64,000 nucleotides of DNA, taken from Myxococcales bacterium (lineage in GTDB: Bacteria > Myxococcota_A > UBA9042). Location of the stretch: NCBI GenBank assembly GCA_947491025.1, contig CANLIC010000017.1, forward strand, positions 1 through 64,000, given 5' to 3'. How positions within the stretch are numbered: position 1 is the stretch's first letter; each line of letters starts with the position of its first letter. This document shows positions 27,750 through 35,727 of the stretch, one piece after another. The translations under genes and the position numbers were made by a program. The notes beneath the pieces were generated by a model that was given only the letters and a program-made list of their open reading frames with translations, searched no databases and was not told the origin of the DNA.

Positions 27750-28526
27750 ATGCTGCTCGCGATCGACATCGGCAATACCAACACGGTCATCGGCGCCTAC
27801 CGCGGCACAGAGCTGGTCGATCACGTGCGGGTCGAGAGCCGCCGGAGCGCCACCGAGGACGAGTACGGCGCGCTGATCACGACCTTGCTCGAGCGGCGCG
27901 GCATCGACCTCGCCGAGTTGCGCTCGGCGGTCATAGGCTCGGTCGTGCCGCCGCTGACGGACGTGTTCGCCAGCCTGTGCCGCCGCTGGTTGCAGGTCCA
28001 GCCGCTCGTGATCGGCCCAGGCGTGCGCACCGGGATGCCTATCCTCTACGAGAACCCACGTGAGGTGGGCGCCGATCGCATCGTCAACGCCATCGCCGCC
28101 TACGCGCGCTCCGGGCGAGAGACCATCGTCGTCGACTTCGGCACGGCGACCACCTTCGACGTGATCTCGGCCCGCGGCGAGTACCTCGGCGGTGTCATCG
28201 TGCCAGGGATCGGCATCTCCGCCGAGGCGCTGTTCGCCCGGGCCTCGAAGCTGCCCCGCGTCGAGATCCGCCGCCCCGACAAGGTGATCGGCCGCACCAC
28301 GGTCTCGGCGATGCAGTCGGGCCTGGTTTTTGGCTACATCGGGCTGGTCGAGGGCCTGGTCGCCCGCATCACTGCCGAGCTCGGGCAGCAGCCCTACGTC
28401 GTCGCCACCGGCGGATTGGCGCCCCTCATCGCTGGCGGCACCCAATCAATCGAGGCTGTAGACGAATTCCTGACGCTGGACGGGCTACGCATGGTCTTTG
28501 AGCGCAACGAGGAGCCCGCCCGATGA
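27750..28526 (+). CDS. coaX: Type III pantothenate kinase
   Basis: CoaX phosphorylates pantothenate in the first committed step of CoA synthesis and is not feedback inhibited by CoA. The 258 residues match the family. The phosphate-binding AIDIGNTNT (4-12), VGADRIVNAIAAY (106-118), VVDFGTATTFDVIS (127-140) and GGVIVPGIGIS are all present. The catalytic Asp is the one in VVDFGT. It follows birA after 22 bases, an order (birA-coaX) seen in many bacteria, and overlaps queE by 4 bases (ATGA). Confidence 0.95.
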   Translation: MLLAIDIGNTNTVIGAYRGTELVDHVRVESRRSATEDEYGALITTLLERRGIDLAELRSAVIGSVVPPLTDVFASLCRRWLQVQPLVIGPGVRTGMPILYENPREVGADRIVNAIAAYARSGRETIVVDFGTATTFDVISARGEYLGGVIVPGIGISAEALFARASKLPRVEIRRPDKVIGRTTVSAMQSGLVFGYIGLVEGLVARITAELGQQPYVVATGGLAPLIAGGTQSIEAVDEFLTLDGLRMVFERNEEPAR

Positions 28527-29200
28527 GCAAGGGTCGCGCGGCGCCACCGCGCGCCGTCGAGCGGGTCGGTGTCAGCGAGATCTATGGCTCGATCCAAGGC
28601 GAGTCGACGCACGCGGGACGGCCCTGCGCCTTTGTCCGTCTCGCCGGCTGCCCGCTGCGCTGCCGATGGTGCGATACAGTCTACTCCTTCGACGCCGGCG
28701 AGGTGCTGACCATCGACGCGGTCATCGAGCGCGTGCGCGCCCTGGGCTTGCCCCTGGTCGAGATCACCGGCGGCGAACCCCTCGCCCAGCCGGGATGCGC
28801 GCCGCTCGTGGCCGCGCTGTGCGAGCAGGGCTTCGAGGTGCTCATCGAGACGAGCGGCGCCTATCCCTGGGACCACCTCGATCCACGCGCCAAGATCATC
28901 GCCGACCTCAAGTGCCCGGGATCTGGCGAATCGCACCGCAACCTATTGGACGCACTGGCGATTCTTCGACCCATCGACGAGCTCAAGATCGTCGCCGCCG
29001 ATACGGCCGATCTCGACTGGGCGCTGGCCAAGCTGCGCCAGGAGCTGCGGGGAGTGGCCGCGACCGTGCTTTGGTCGCCGGTGCACGGCGAGCTGGCCCC
29101 CGCCGATCTGGCCAGCTGGCTGCTGCGGGAGCGTGCCCCGGGCCGCATGCAGCTGCAATTGCACAAGGTCATCTGGCCAGAGGCGACCCGCGGCGTCTAG
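28523..29200 (+). CDS. queE: 7-carboxy-7-deazaguanine synthase QueE (radical SAM)
   Basis: QueE turns 6-carboxytetrahydropterin into 7-carboxy-7-deazaguanine for queuosine tRNA modification. The 225-residue protein has SEIYGSIQGESTHAGRPCAFVRLAGC and the radical SAM cluster CPLRCRWC (Cys 43, 47, 50; CxxxCxxC), then ITGGEPL (81-87). The ATG overlaps the coaX stop, so the two are translationally coupled. queC, queD and queF are not in the window. The gene converges with RNase D with 8 bases between stops. Confidence 0.93.
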   Translation: MSKGRAAPPRAVERVGVSEIYGSIQGESTHAGRPCAFVRLAGCPLRCRWCDTVYSFDAGEVLTIDAVIERVRALGLPLVEITGGEPLAQPGCAPLVAALCEQGFEVLIETSGAYPWDHLDPRAKIIADLKCPGSGESHRNLLDALAILRPIDELKIVAADTADLDWALAKLRQELRGVAATVLWSPVHGELAPADLASWLLRERAPGRMQLQLHKVIWPEATRGV

Positions 29201-29208
29201 ACCTGGGC

Positions 29209-30402
29209 TCAGTGCGGGACGAAGGTCAGGCCGAGGCTGCCATCTTCGGCGCAGCGCACCGCGGCTTGGGTGCGTCCATCGAGCAGCGATCGGACTTGCG
29301 CGCCGACCAGCTCCAGTCGCCAGCCCTGCAGGCCGAGCCGCTCCAGCAGCTGGTCGTCGCCGCGGCAGCCGTCTTGGAGCGCTTCGACCACCTGCCGACG
29401 CTTGAGCAGCAGCTGCGCGGCGACGCCCTCACGGGCTGCGATTTCGTTGACCAGCAGCATCAAGAGCCCGGCGACGGCCTCGACACCCGGCTCTGGCGGC
29501 GGCCTGCCGGGCGGAAGCTGAACCGGCGCGGCGAGTCCCTTGCGGACCGCGTCCAGCCAGCGATCGGCGAATCGTCCCAGGTTGCGGTTGCCCATCCGGC
29601 GATCCGCGGTCAGCGCGTCGCGATCGCTTGGGGCGTGGCGCGCCATCGCTAGCAGCATGTCGTCGGGGACCAGGAAGTGCGGGACGGTATCCACTTCTCG
29701 GGCGATGGCGTCGCGCTCTGCGGCCAAAGCCACCAGGACGCCGAGGTCCCGCGGCGGCAGCTTGCGTGCTGGGCCGATGCGTTGCCACGCTTGTTCGGGA
29801 TCGCGACCGTAGCGATCGGGGCTACAGAGCGCGCGGCACTCTGTCTCGACCCACTCGGCTCGGCCCTGCTCGCGCAGGCGCCGCGATAGCCGCTGAAACA
29901 ACGCCTCAAGGTGCACGACGTCGTTGGCGGCGTAGACGAGTTGCTTCTCTGGCAGCGGTCGACGGCTCCAATCCGCAAGCTGCGCACCCTTGGGCAGCCG
30001 CAGCGACAGCATCCCTTGCAGCAGCGGTGCGAGGCCGATCTGGAGCCCGTGGCCGCAGAAGGCCGCGGCAATTTGAGTGTCGAAGAGGCGCTCGAAATGC
30101 ACGCCATAGACCGAGGCCACGATCTCCAAGTCGTTGTGCAAAGCGTGGCCGACGATCAGCGCGCCGCTATCCCGCATGCGACCGAAAAACCCGCGCAGGT
30201 CGAGATCGGCGCGGGCATCGACCAGCGCCACACAGTCTGGCAGCGCCACCTGAATCAACATCAAGTGCGGGAAGTAGCTGCGCTCGCCGTGGAATTCGGT
30301 GTCGAAGCCGATCCGCTCTGTCGCCTCGATTCGCACACAGAGCGCGTCGAGGTCGTCCTGACGATCGATCCACAACGGCTGCGCGGCGAGGCCCTCGACC
30401 AT
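29209..30402 (-). CDS. rnd: Ribonuclease D
   Basis: RNase D is a 3'-5' exoribonuclease of the DEDD-y group that trims tRNA precursors. The 397-residue protein shows the catalytic set: FDTEF (Asp 34, Glu 36), GHALHNDLEIV (Asp 91) and VYAANDVVHL (Tyr 157, Asp 161). HRDC-type helical regions follow; the first begins around PPRDLGVLVALAAERDAIARE. The ATG at 30402 has GGAG five bases upstream; the frame stays open much further upstream but without any start context. It is a single minus-strand gene, convergent with queE and divergent from xseB. Confidence 0.92.
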   Translation of the reverse strand: MVEGLAAQPLWIDRQDDLDALCVRIEATERIGFDTEFHGERSYFPHLMLIQVALPDCVALVDARADLDLRGFFGRMRDSGALIVGHALHNDLEIVASVYGVHFERLFDTQIAAAFCGHGLQIGLAPLLQGMLSLRLPKGAQLADWSRRPLPEKQLVYAANDVVHLEALFQRLSRRLREQGRAEWVETECRALCSPDRYGRDPEQAWQRIGPARKLPPRDLGVLVALAAERDAIAREVDTVPHFLVPDDMLLAMARHAPSDRDALTADRRMGNRNLGRFADRWLDAVRKGLAAPVQLPPGRPPPEPGVEAVAGLLMLLVNEIAAREGVAAQLLLKRRQVVEALQDGCRGDDQLLERLGLQGWRLELVGAQVRSLLDGRTQAAVRCAEDGSLGLTFVPH

Positions 30403-30748
30403 GGAAGCTCCTACGCGATCTTGCCGCGCCCTGCGCGGCGACAGCGCACGGTAGCACGGTCGCGGGCGCACACCAGACCGCTGCCCAATCTCGTCGCGTG
30501 TCGGTCGCGACCGCGGGCCATTGCCTCTGCCCTGACCCCTCGTATGGGCGCCCTGCAGGCCCGCAAGGACGATGATGAGGCGCTCCGGGCCCGTGCCTGT
30601 CCGGGGATCCACGTAGAAGCACGCCCACCTTGGGCTGGCTCCGATTCAGGGCTGAGGTCGGCCCGCCGCGGTCTTTCGAGGCCGGCCTCCTTGCGTTACC
30701 CTGCGGCGCGCATCGGAGTCTCGGAACGCTTGGCGAGGGGAGGCGGAC
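30403..30748. other. Divergent intergenic region rnd / xseB; no gene seen
   Basis: These 346 bases separate the two divergent genes. I see no supportable reading frame and no clear promoter; the best guess for xseB is a weak TTTCGA-N17-TACCCT ending near 30703. A GAGGGGAGG ribosome binding site precedes xseB. Confidence 0.5.
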
Positions 30749-30991
30749 ATGGATCCTCGGCACGGACAGCACGACGGCCTGGGCTTTGAGGACTTGCTCG
30801 ACGAGCTCGAGGCGATCGTCCAACGCCTCGAGGGCGGTGAACTCTCGCTTGAGGAGAGCCTGACCGCCTATGAACGCGGCGTCACCGTCTCGCGCCAGGC
30901 CGAGGCGATCTTGGGCGCGGCGGAGCGACGCATCGAGGTCCTCAGCGAGAATGGCGAGTCCACCTCGCCCCTGGCCGGCGACGCAGCGTAG
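30749..30991 (+). CDS. xseB: Exodeoxyribonuclease VII small subunit
   Basis: The small subunit binds in several copies to XseA to form the single-strand-specific nuclease. The 80-residue protein contains the family core GFEDLLDELEAIVQRLEGGELSLEESLTAYERGV as one helical hairpin (residues ~11-46), then helical QAEAILGAAERRIEVL. Length is normal. xseA is not in the window, and the usual partners ispA and dxs are also absent; instead a ROK kinase starts two bases after the stop. Confidence 0.93.
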   Translation: MDPRHGQHDGLGFEDLLDELEAIVQRLEGGELSLEESLTAYERGVTVSRQAEAILGAAERRIEVLSENGESTSPLAGDAA

Positions 30992-30993
30992 CG

Positions 30994-31962
30994 ATGACGC
31001 CGCTGCGATTCGGCGTCGACGTCGGTGGCACGAGGCTCAAGTTCGCGGCGGTCCGCGATGGGCGCGTGATCTGCCGCCACGTCGAGCCGACGCCGCGGGC
31101 CGGGGTGGCTGCGCTGGTGACGACGCTGGCGGGGGGCTGCGGCACGCTCGCCTCGGCAGTGGGCGAGTCGCCAACCTCGATCGGTCTCGGCGTCGCCGGC
31201 GTGCTCTCCGACGATGGCGCGCGGGTCCTGCAAAGCCCCAACATGCCCTGGCTCGACGGCGCGCCGCTGGCTGAGCTTCTGGCTACGGCGCTGGCTGTGC
31301 CGGTGCGGGCCGAGAACGACGCCAACTGCATCGGGTGGGGCGAAGCGCGCGCTGGGGCCGGCGAGGGCGCGCGGCGTGTCGCATGCTTGGCCCTCGGCAC
31401 GGGGCTCGGCGGCGCGTTGGTGCTCGACGGGTGGTTGCTCCGCGGCGGTCGCGGCAGAGGCGGCGAGTTGGGCCACCTCATCGTGCAAGCCGATGGCCCG
31501 GCCTGCGGCTGTGGCGGGCGTGGCTGTGCCGAGCAATTCGCCTCGCAGACGGGCATCGCGCGGATGGCGGCTGAGACCGGCTGGGTTGGGGGGCTGGGTC
31601 TAACGCCGGCAGCCCTGGTCCCGGCGCTCCTGGACGCCGCCCGCAGCGGAGACGCGATCGCTGCCGGCATCACCGACCGCGTCGGGGTGGTGCTGGGCAC
31701 GCTGGGCGCGCGCCTCGACGCCTTGTTCGGCCTCGATCGCCTGATCATCGCCGGCGGCCTCTGCGCCGGGCTCGACCTCTTCGCGCCTGCGGCTTTGCGC
31801 GCCGCGGCTGCACTGGGCGATCGACCCCTGCCCCCGCTGGTCGCCGCCGCGCTTGGAGGGGACGGCGGGCCGGTCGGCGCCGCGATGCTCTTCGACGCGC
31901 CGCAGGTCGCCGCCACCGGAGTCATCGCCGAGGCTGCCGTTTCGGGGCGTGTCGACGCGTAG
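30994..31962 (+). CDS. ROK family sugar kinase (glucokinase-like)
   Basis: The 322-residue protein has the N-terminal phosphate loop FGVDVGGTRLKFAAV (6-20), the catalytic Asp in AENDANC (Asp 109), LALGTGLGGALVLDG, and the ROK zinc signature: GGELGH (Glu 158, His 161) and CGCGGRGCAEQFAS (171-184). No N-terminal helix-turn-helix is present, so it is an enzyme and not a NagC-type repressor. ROK enzymes phosphorylate glucose, fructose, N-acetylmannosamine or related sugars; glucose is the likeliest but specificity cannot be read from sequence alone. It lies two bases after xseB and is probably co-translated. Confidence 0.9.
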   Translation: MTPLRFGVDVGGTRLKFAAVRDGRVICRHVEPTPRAGVAALVTTLAGGCGTLASAVGESPTSIGLGVAGVLSDDGARVLQSPNMPWLDGAPLAELLATALAVPVRAENDANCIGWGEARAGAGEGARRVACLALGTGLGGALVLDGWLLRGGRGRGGELGHLIVQADGPACGCGGRGCAEQFASQTGIARMAAETGWVGGLGLTPAALVPALLDAARSGDAIAAGITDRVGVVLGTLGARLDALFGLDRLIIAGGLCAGLDLFAPAALRAAAALGDRPLPPLVAAALGGDGGPVGAAMLFDAPQVAATGVIAEAAVSGRVDA

Positions 31963-32285
31963 CCCGCATCGCCTTGCCGAAGGCCCCTGCTGTCGACTCC
32001 TTGCGTTTGGGCCAATGGCGGTATGGCCCAGCCAGCGGATGGCGGCTCCCTTGGCCCTTGGCAACGGCGGAAGCGCCAAGGCAGCCAGGGCGTCGGCGCC
32101 CTCCGGGGGCAGTGCGGCCGCACCCACTGCGACGCCGGCAGAAGCGGATCGCGGCATGGCGCCGGACGCGGCGGGCGAGACGAGGCGCGAAGTGCAAGGA
32201 ATTGCGGGGCAACTTCTAGATTGGGGATGCCTGCGGCATCCGTCGCTGGCGGGCCAGCACCGAGCGGAATGCCACGGATTCCGTG
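31963..32285. other. Convergent intergenic region; hairpins, no gene
   Basis: These 323 bases lie between two gene ends. I found no supportable coding sequence. The last ~65 bases carry two short perfect hairpins, at 32225-32241 and around 32271-32283 (CACGG-ATT-CCGTG). Confidence 0.5.
32225..32241. terminator. Possible bidirectional terminator hairpin
   Basis: GGATGCC-TGC-GGCATCC is a perfect 7-base-pair stem with a 3-base loop between two convergent genes. There is no T-run, so it is only a candidate. Confidence 0.3.
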
Positions 32286-34049
32286 CTAGAAGGTCTCGCC
32301 GCAGACCTTGGCGTTCTTGATGTCGAATGCGCTCTCGAGAGCGGCCAGGAACTTGGCGGGATCTTCGGCGTCGGCGCCGAGCAGCTTCCCATTGCCGGAG
32401 ATCGCGAGGCTCATGCTGTTCTTGACGTCAGTCGAGCCCGAGATGTCGACCACGTGAACGCGCACGCCAAACGGCTTGCCATCCGGAGATCGCAGCACGT
32501 TGTCCTTGGCCACTCCGGCGGTCACGGTGAACGTCGCGCGCGGATCTGCCGTACAAGTGCCCGCGCAATGGGTGGCCTCGCCGACTTGGGCGGTTGGCAA
32601 ACACGCCGCGCCGGTCTTCGAGCAGTAGAACCCTGTGATGGAGTACTTGGGCAGGCACTTGCCGCCGGTGCACACGATCGGCTCGTCTGAGGTGCCCCCG
32701 ACGCAGTCGGCGTCACTTTGGCAGCCGAGCCCATACGCCATGCGCTTGGCCTGCACCCAGGGCGCGAAGTAGTTGCTCGCTGAGTTGCTCTCGCCGCCGT
32801 CGGTGAACAAGATCACAATGTTCTCGCGGCAGGAGCGCGACGGGTCTTTGCAGAGCCCGTCCTTGCACTGGTAGTTGACGTTGCCACAGTCGGCGTCAGC
32901 GGTGCACTTGCGCCCATCGACGACCACGCGGTTGCGTAGGTACTCGCCGACGTAGAAGAGCGTCTTGCCGATGGGCGTGCCTCCAGTCGGGCGGAGCTCG
33001 GGATCGCTGTGGACCCAGCAGGTGCTCGAACAGCAAGTGCCGCCGCACCCGGCCACAGGCGTGCACGAGGAGGTCGTGCCGCCCGAGCAGTTGCCGGTGT
33101 CGGACATCGCCTCGCTACCATCCATCCACTTGACGATCTGGGCCTTGTTGGAGGTCTTGTCGTCTTTGGGGAAGTCGACGCAGGCGGTCTCGTTGACCGA
33201 ATCCCAGAACCAGGTCGCGCTGTCGCCCTCGACGGACTGCAGATTGGCGACGTCGGTGGAGAGCTTCGACTGGCCCTGGTAGTATCCAGAGGTGCAGCTG
33301 CCTGAGCCCGACTTGTAGTAGAGCTTCTGCGGGAAGCGAAAGAGGGCCATTCGCGTCACGGCGTCATCGATCTTGTCGAGCGCCTTGGTGAAGACCTGCT
33401 TGCTGACGTCCATCCGCGTGCAAGCCTTGCTCGGATCGCAGGTGGGCCAAGCCTGGCCGCTGGCGGAGCAGCTGTTGACCTTGCCGGTCATCGAGCCGGA
33501 GGTGTCGAAGACGATGAGCAAATTGTTGCTCACCGGACTGCAAGCGCCGTTGGTGCACGTCTGCCCGGGAAAGCAGTTGCTCTCGATCCAGCCGTCTTCC
33601 AGCGCGCCACAGGTGCCGATCTTGGAGCCGATGCACTTGGTCTCGCCCGCGCTGCAGACCTTGACCGGCTCAACATCTTCTTCGATTTCCCCCGCGCTAT
33701 CGACAGGTTCTCCGTCAACGCCCGCCCCGTCCAGCCCGCCGCCGTCGGTCGCTACCGCATCTGGCGTGTCCACGGGGTCTGCGCTGTCTGCGCCGCTGTC
33801 GGCGTCCCCGCCGATGCCATCTGCACCGGGTCCGGCGTCGTTGCCATCGGTCACGGCATCTGCCGCCGTGTCCAGGCCTTCGCCAGCGTCGAGGCTGTCC
33901 TCCGCCGGGCCGCCGCTGTCGCTGTTGACCGCGTCGCCAGCCGCCGTCTCAACTGCCGCGGCGACGTCTTCGCTGGCTTCTTGATTGGAGCAGGCCAGCG
34001 GCCACGTGACCGCGATGATGCCAAGGACCCGAATCGCTCGCTGAGTCAT
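32286..34049 (-). CDS. VWA-domain lipoprotein, paralogue 1
   Basis: The 587-residue protein starts at an ATG six bases after GAGG. The lipobox is TWPLA|C (Cys 20), then SNQEASED and a ~100-residue spacer of Asp, Ala and Gly. A Cys-rich piece (CSAGETKCIGSKIGTCG, CFPGQTCTNGAC) leads into a von Willebrand A domain: IVFDTSGSM (MIDAS, 180-188) and NIVILFTDGGES. Further cysteine pairs are spaced through the domain, for example CGGTCCSSTCW and CTADADCGNVNYQCKDGLC. The C-terminus FLAALESAFDIKNAKVCGE is shared with the neighbour. VWA domains bind protein partners through a metal ion; the partner is unknown. Confidence 0.85.
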   Translation of the reverse strand: MTQRAIRVLGIIAVTWPLACSNQEASEDVAAAVETAAGDAVNSDSGGPAEDSLDAGEGLDTAADAVTDGNDAGPGADGIGGDADSGADSADPVDTPDAVATDGGGLDGAGVDGEPVDSAGEIEEDVEPVKVCSAGETKCIGSKIGTCGALEDGWIESNCFPGQTCTNGACSPVSNNLLIVFDTSGSMTGKVNSCSASGQAWPTCDPSKACTRMDVSKQVFTKALDKIDDAVTRMALFRFPQKLYYKSGSGSCTSGYYQGQSKLSTDVANLQSVEGDSATWFWDSVNETACVDFPKDDKTSNKAQIVKWMDGSEAMSDTGNCSGGTTSSCTPVAGCGGTCCSSTCWVHSDPELRPTGGTPIGKTLFYVGEYLRNRVVVDGRKCTADADCGNVNYQCKDGLCKDPSRSCRENIVILFTDGGESNSASNYFAPWVQAKRMAYGLGCQSDADCVGGTSDEPIVCTGGKCLPKYSITGFYCSKTGAACLPTAQVGEATHCAGTCTADPRATFTVTAGVAKDNVLRSPDGKPFGVRVHVVDISGSTDVKNSMSLAISGNGKLLGADAEDPAKFLAALESAFDIKNAKVCGETF

Positions 34050-34124
34050 GCCTAGCCTCGACGCATGTTCCATGTGACGCGTACGGGGGCGCGCCTTCCT
34101 CGACAATACCATATCCACGCCTCT

Positions 34125-35717
34125 TCATGGTACGTTTCCACATGCCTTGCTGTTCTTCAAGTCGAATGCCGCGGTCAGCGTCGTCAGGAAGGCCGCCGGG
34201 TCTGCGGTGTCGGCGGTCAGCACCCGTCCGCCGGCGGCAGTGGCAAGATCGAACGACTGAAAAAGCGACGCTTCGCCGCTGACGTCGACCACCACCAGGC
34301 GGACGCCGAACGGCTTGCCGTCTGGGGCGCGCAAGACATTGTGGGCGGCGACGCCGGCGCTTGCGGTCTGTAGGGCCGTCGACTCCGGCAGGCAGTGGCT
34401 GCCGACGCCGGGCAATGAGGGGCAATGCAGCGGATTGCCCGTCGGAGCGCCGGCTTGGCAGGGTTCACCTGTGGCCAGGCACCGCATTCCGGTCGCGCTC
34501 TTCGGTAGACAGCGGCCGACGTCGCAGAGGGCCCCGCCGACACAGTCGTTGTCGCTGCTGCAGGCGAGCCCATACCCGAGGCGCTTGGCCATCGGGAGCG
34601 GCGCGAAAAAGTTGGTCGGATCGTTGTCTTGACCGCCGTCGGTGAACAGGACCACCACGGTCTCGCGGCAATGGCGGGCCTGGTCGACGCAGCGCTGTTG
34701 CAGGCATCGGTGGTGCGGCGTGCCGCAGTCGGTGTCGAGCGCGCAAGTTGCGCCGTCGACCACGACGCGATGTCGCAGGTACTCGCCGACATAGAAGAGC
34801 GTCTTGCCGATAGGCGTGCCACCAGAGGCCCGCAGCTCGGGCTCAACGGACTCGATGCAGCCCTGCGCGCAACAGGCGCCCTTGCCACAGGCGGCGACTG
34901 AGGCGCATCCGTTGGGCGGGGCTCCGCCGCAGGCCGCTCCGGTGCTCTTGAGGCTCTCGACGCCATCCATCCAGCGCGTCAGCTCCTTGCCCCGCGCCAT
35001 GGCTTCGGCGCTGGTGCGCGGGAAGGGAACAGCCAACACCTCGTGCACTGCAGACCAGTACCACTTGGTCACAGGCGTCACCCCCTGCGACCCCGGATCG
35101 CCCGACATCTGGAAGAGACCAACCTGGTGGCCCTCGACACAGTCGGGCGAGGGGTTGTCGTTGAGGCCTGACGGGAACCGAAACAGCGCCATCGACACGC
35201 GCGCGCCATCGATCTTCTCAAGCGCCTCGCGAAAGACCACCTTGCTCACGTCCATCCGCGAGCAACCCTTGGCGGGATCGCAGCTCGGAAAGCCAGGTTG
35301 GGAACAGGCCCTGCCCGCAACCTTCGCGCTCATTGAGCCAGATGTATCGAAAATCAGAACCAGATTGCTGCCGATGGGCTGACAGTTGCCGTCGACGCAG
35401 GCCGTGCCGGGGAAGCAAGCGGAGCGGACCCAACCGTCGCCGGCCGGCGCGCACGTGTCGAGTTCGACGCCAGCACATCGCGTCTCGCCGGCGTTGCACG
35501 GCCCATCGAGGCTCGGCAAGGCGATGGGCAGCGCGTCGGCCGCAGCCGATGCATCGCCGCCGATCGTGATGTCGAGCGCGGCGGCGTCGCTTCCAGACTC
35601 TGGGTCTACGATGGGCTCGGCTTCGTCATAGCCATCTGGCGCTGGCGAGCGACAAGACAGCGCGCAGACCGAGATGACCAGCCCCAAAAAAGGAGCCGGC
35701 CTCAGGGACAGAGGCAT
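34125..35717 (-). CDS. VWA-domain lipoprotein, paralogue 2
   Basis: The 530-residue protein is a clear paralogue of the next downstream gene: both have CNAGETRCAG/CSAGETKCIG, CFPG.ac..G.C, IFDTSGSM (MIDAS at 122-129 here), 'KvFxeALEKIDxAvxRMALFRFP'-like helices, GTPIGKTLFYVGEYLR, VVLFTDGG and a C-terminal AAFDLKNSKACGNVP. The lipobox is CALS|C (Cys 22), followed by RSPAPDGYDEAEP, so the acidic residues sit further from the Cys than in the other lipoproteins. The spacer is shorter. The start is an ATG without a strong ribosome binding site, 10 bases after the stop of the upstream gene, which suggests coupling. The frame is open far upstream but that part overlaps the neighbour's coding sequence. 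Confidence 0.85.
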   Translation of the reverse strand: MPLSLRPAPFLGLVISVCALSCRSPAPDGYDEAEPIVDPESGSDAAALDITIGGDASAAADALPIALPSLDGPCNAGETRCAGVELDTCAPAGDGWVRSACFPGTACVDGNCQPIGSNLVLIFDTSGSMSAKVAGRACSQPGFPSCDPAKGCSRMDVSKVVFREALEKIDGARVSMALFRFPSGLNDNPSPDCVEGHQVGLFQMSGDPGSQGVTPVTKWYWSAVHEVLAVPFPRTSAEAMARGKELTRWMDGVESLKSTGAACGGAPPNGCASVAACGKGACCAQGCIESVEPELRASGGTPIGKTLFYVGEYLRHRVVVDGATCALDTDCGTPHHRCLQQRCVDQARHCRETVVVLFTDGGQDNDPTNFFAPLPMAKRLGYGLACSSDNDCVGGALCDVGRCLPKSATGMRCLATGEPCQAGAPTGNPLHCPSLPGVGSHCLPESTALQTASAGVAAHNVLRAPDGKPFGVRLVVVDVSGEASLFQSFDLATAAGGRVLTADTADPAAFLTTLTAAFDLKNSKACGNVP

Positions 35718-35727
35718 GCGCTGACCG

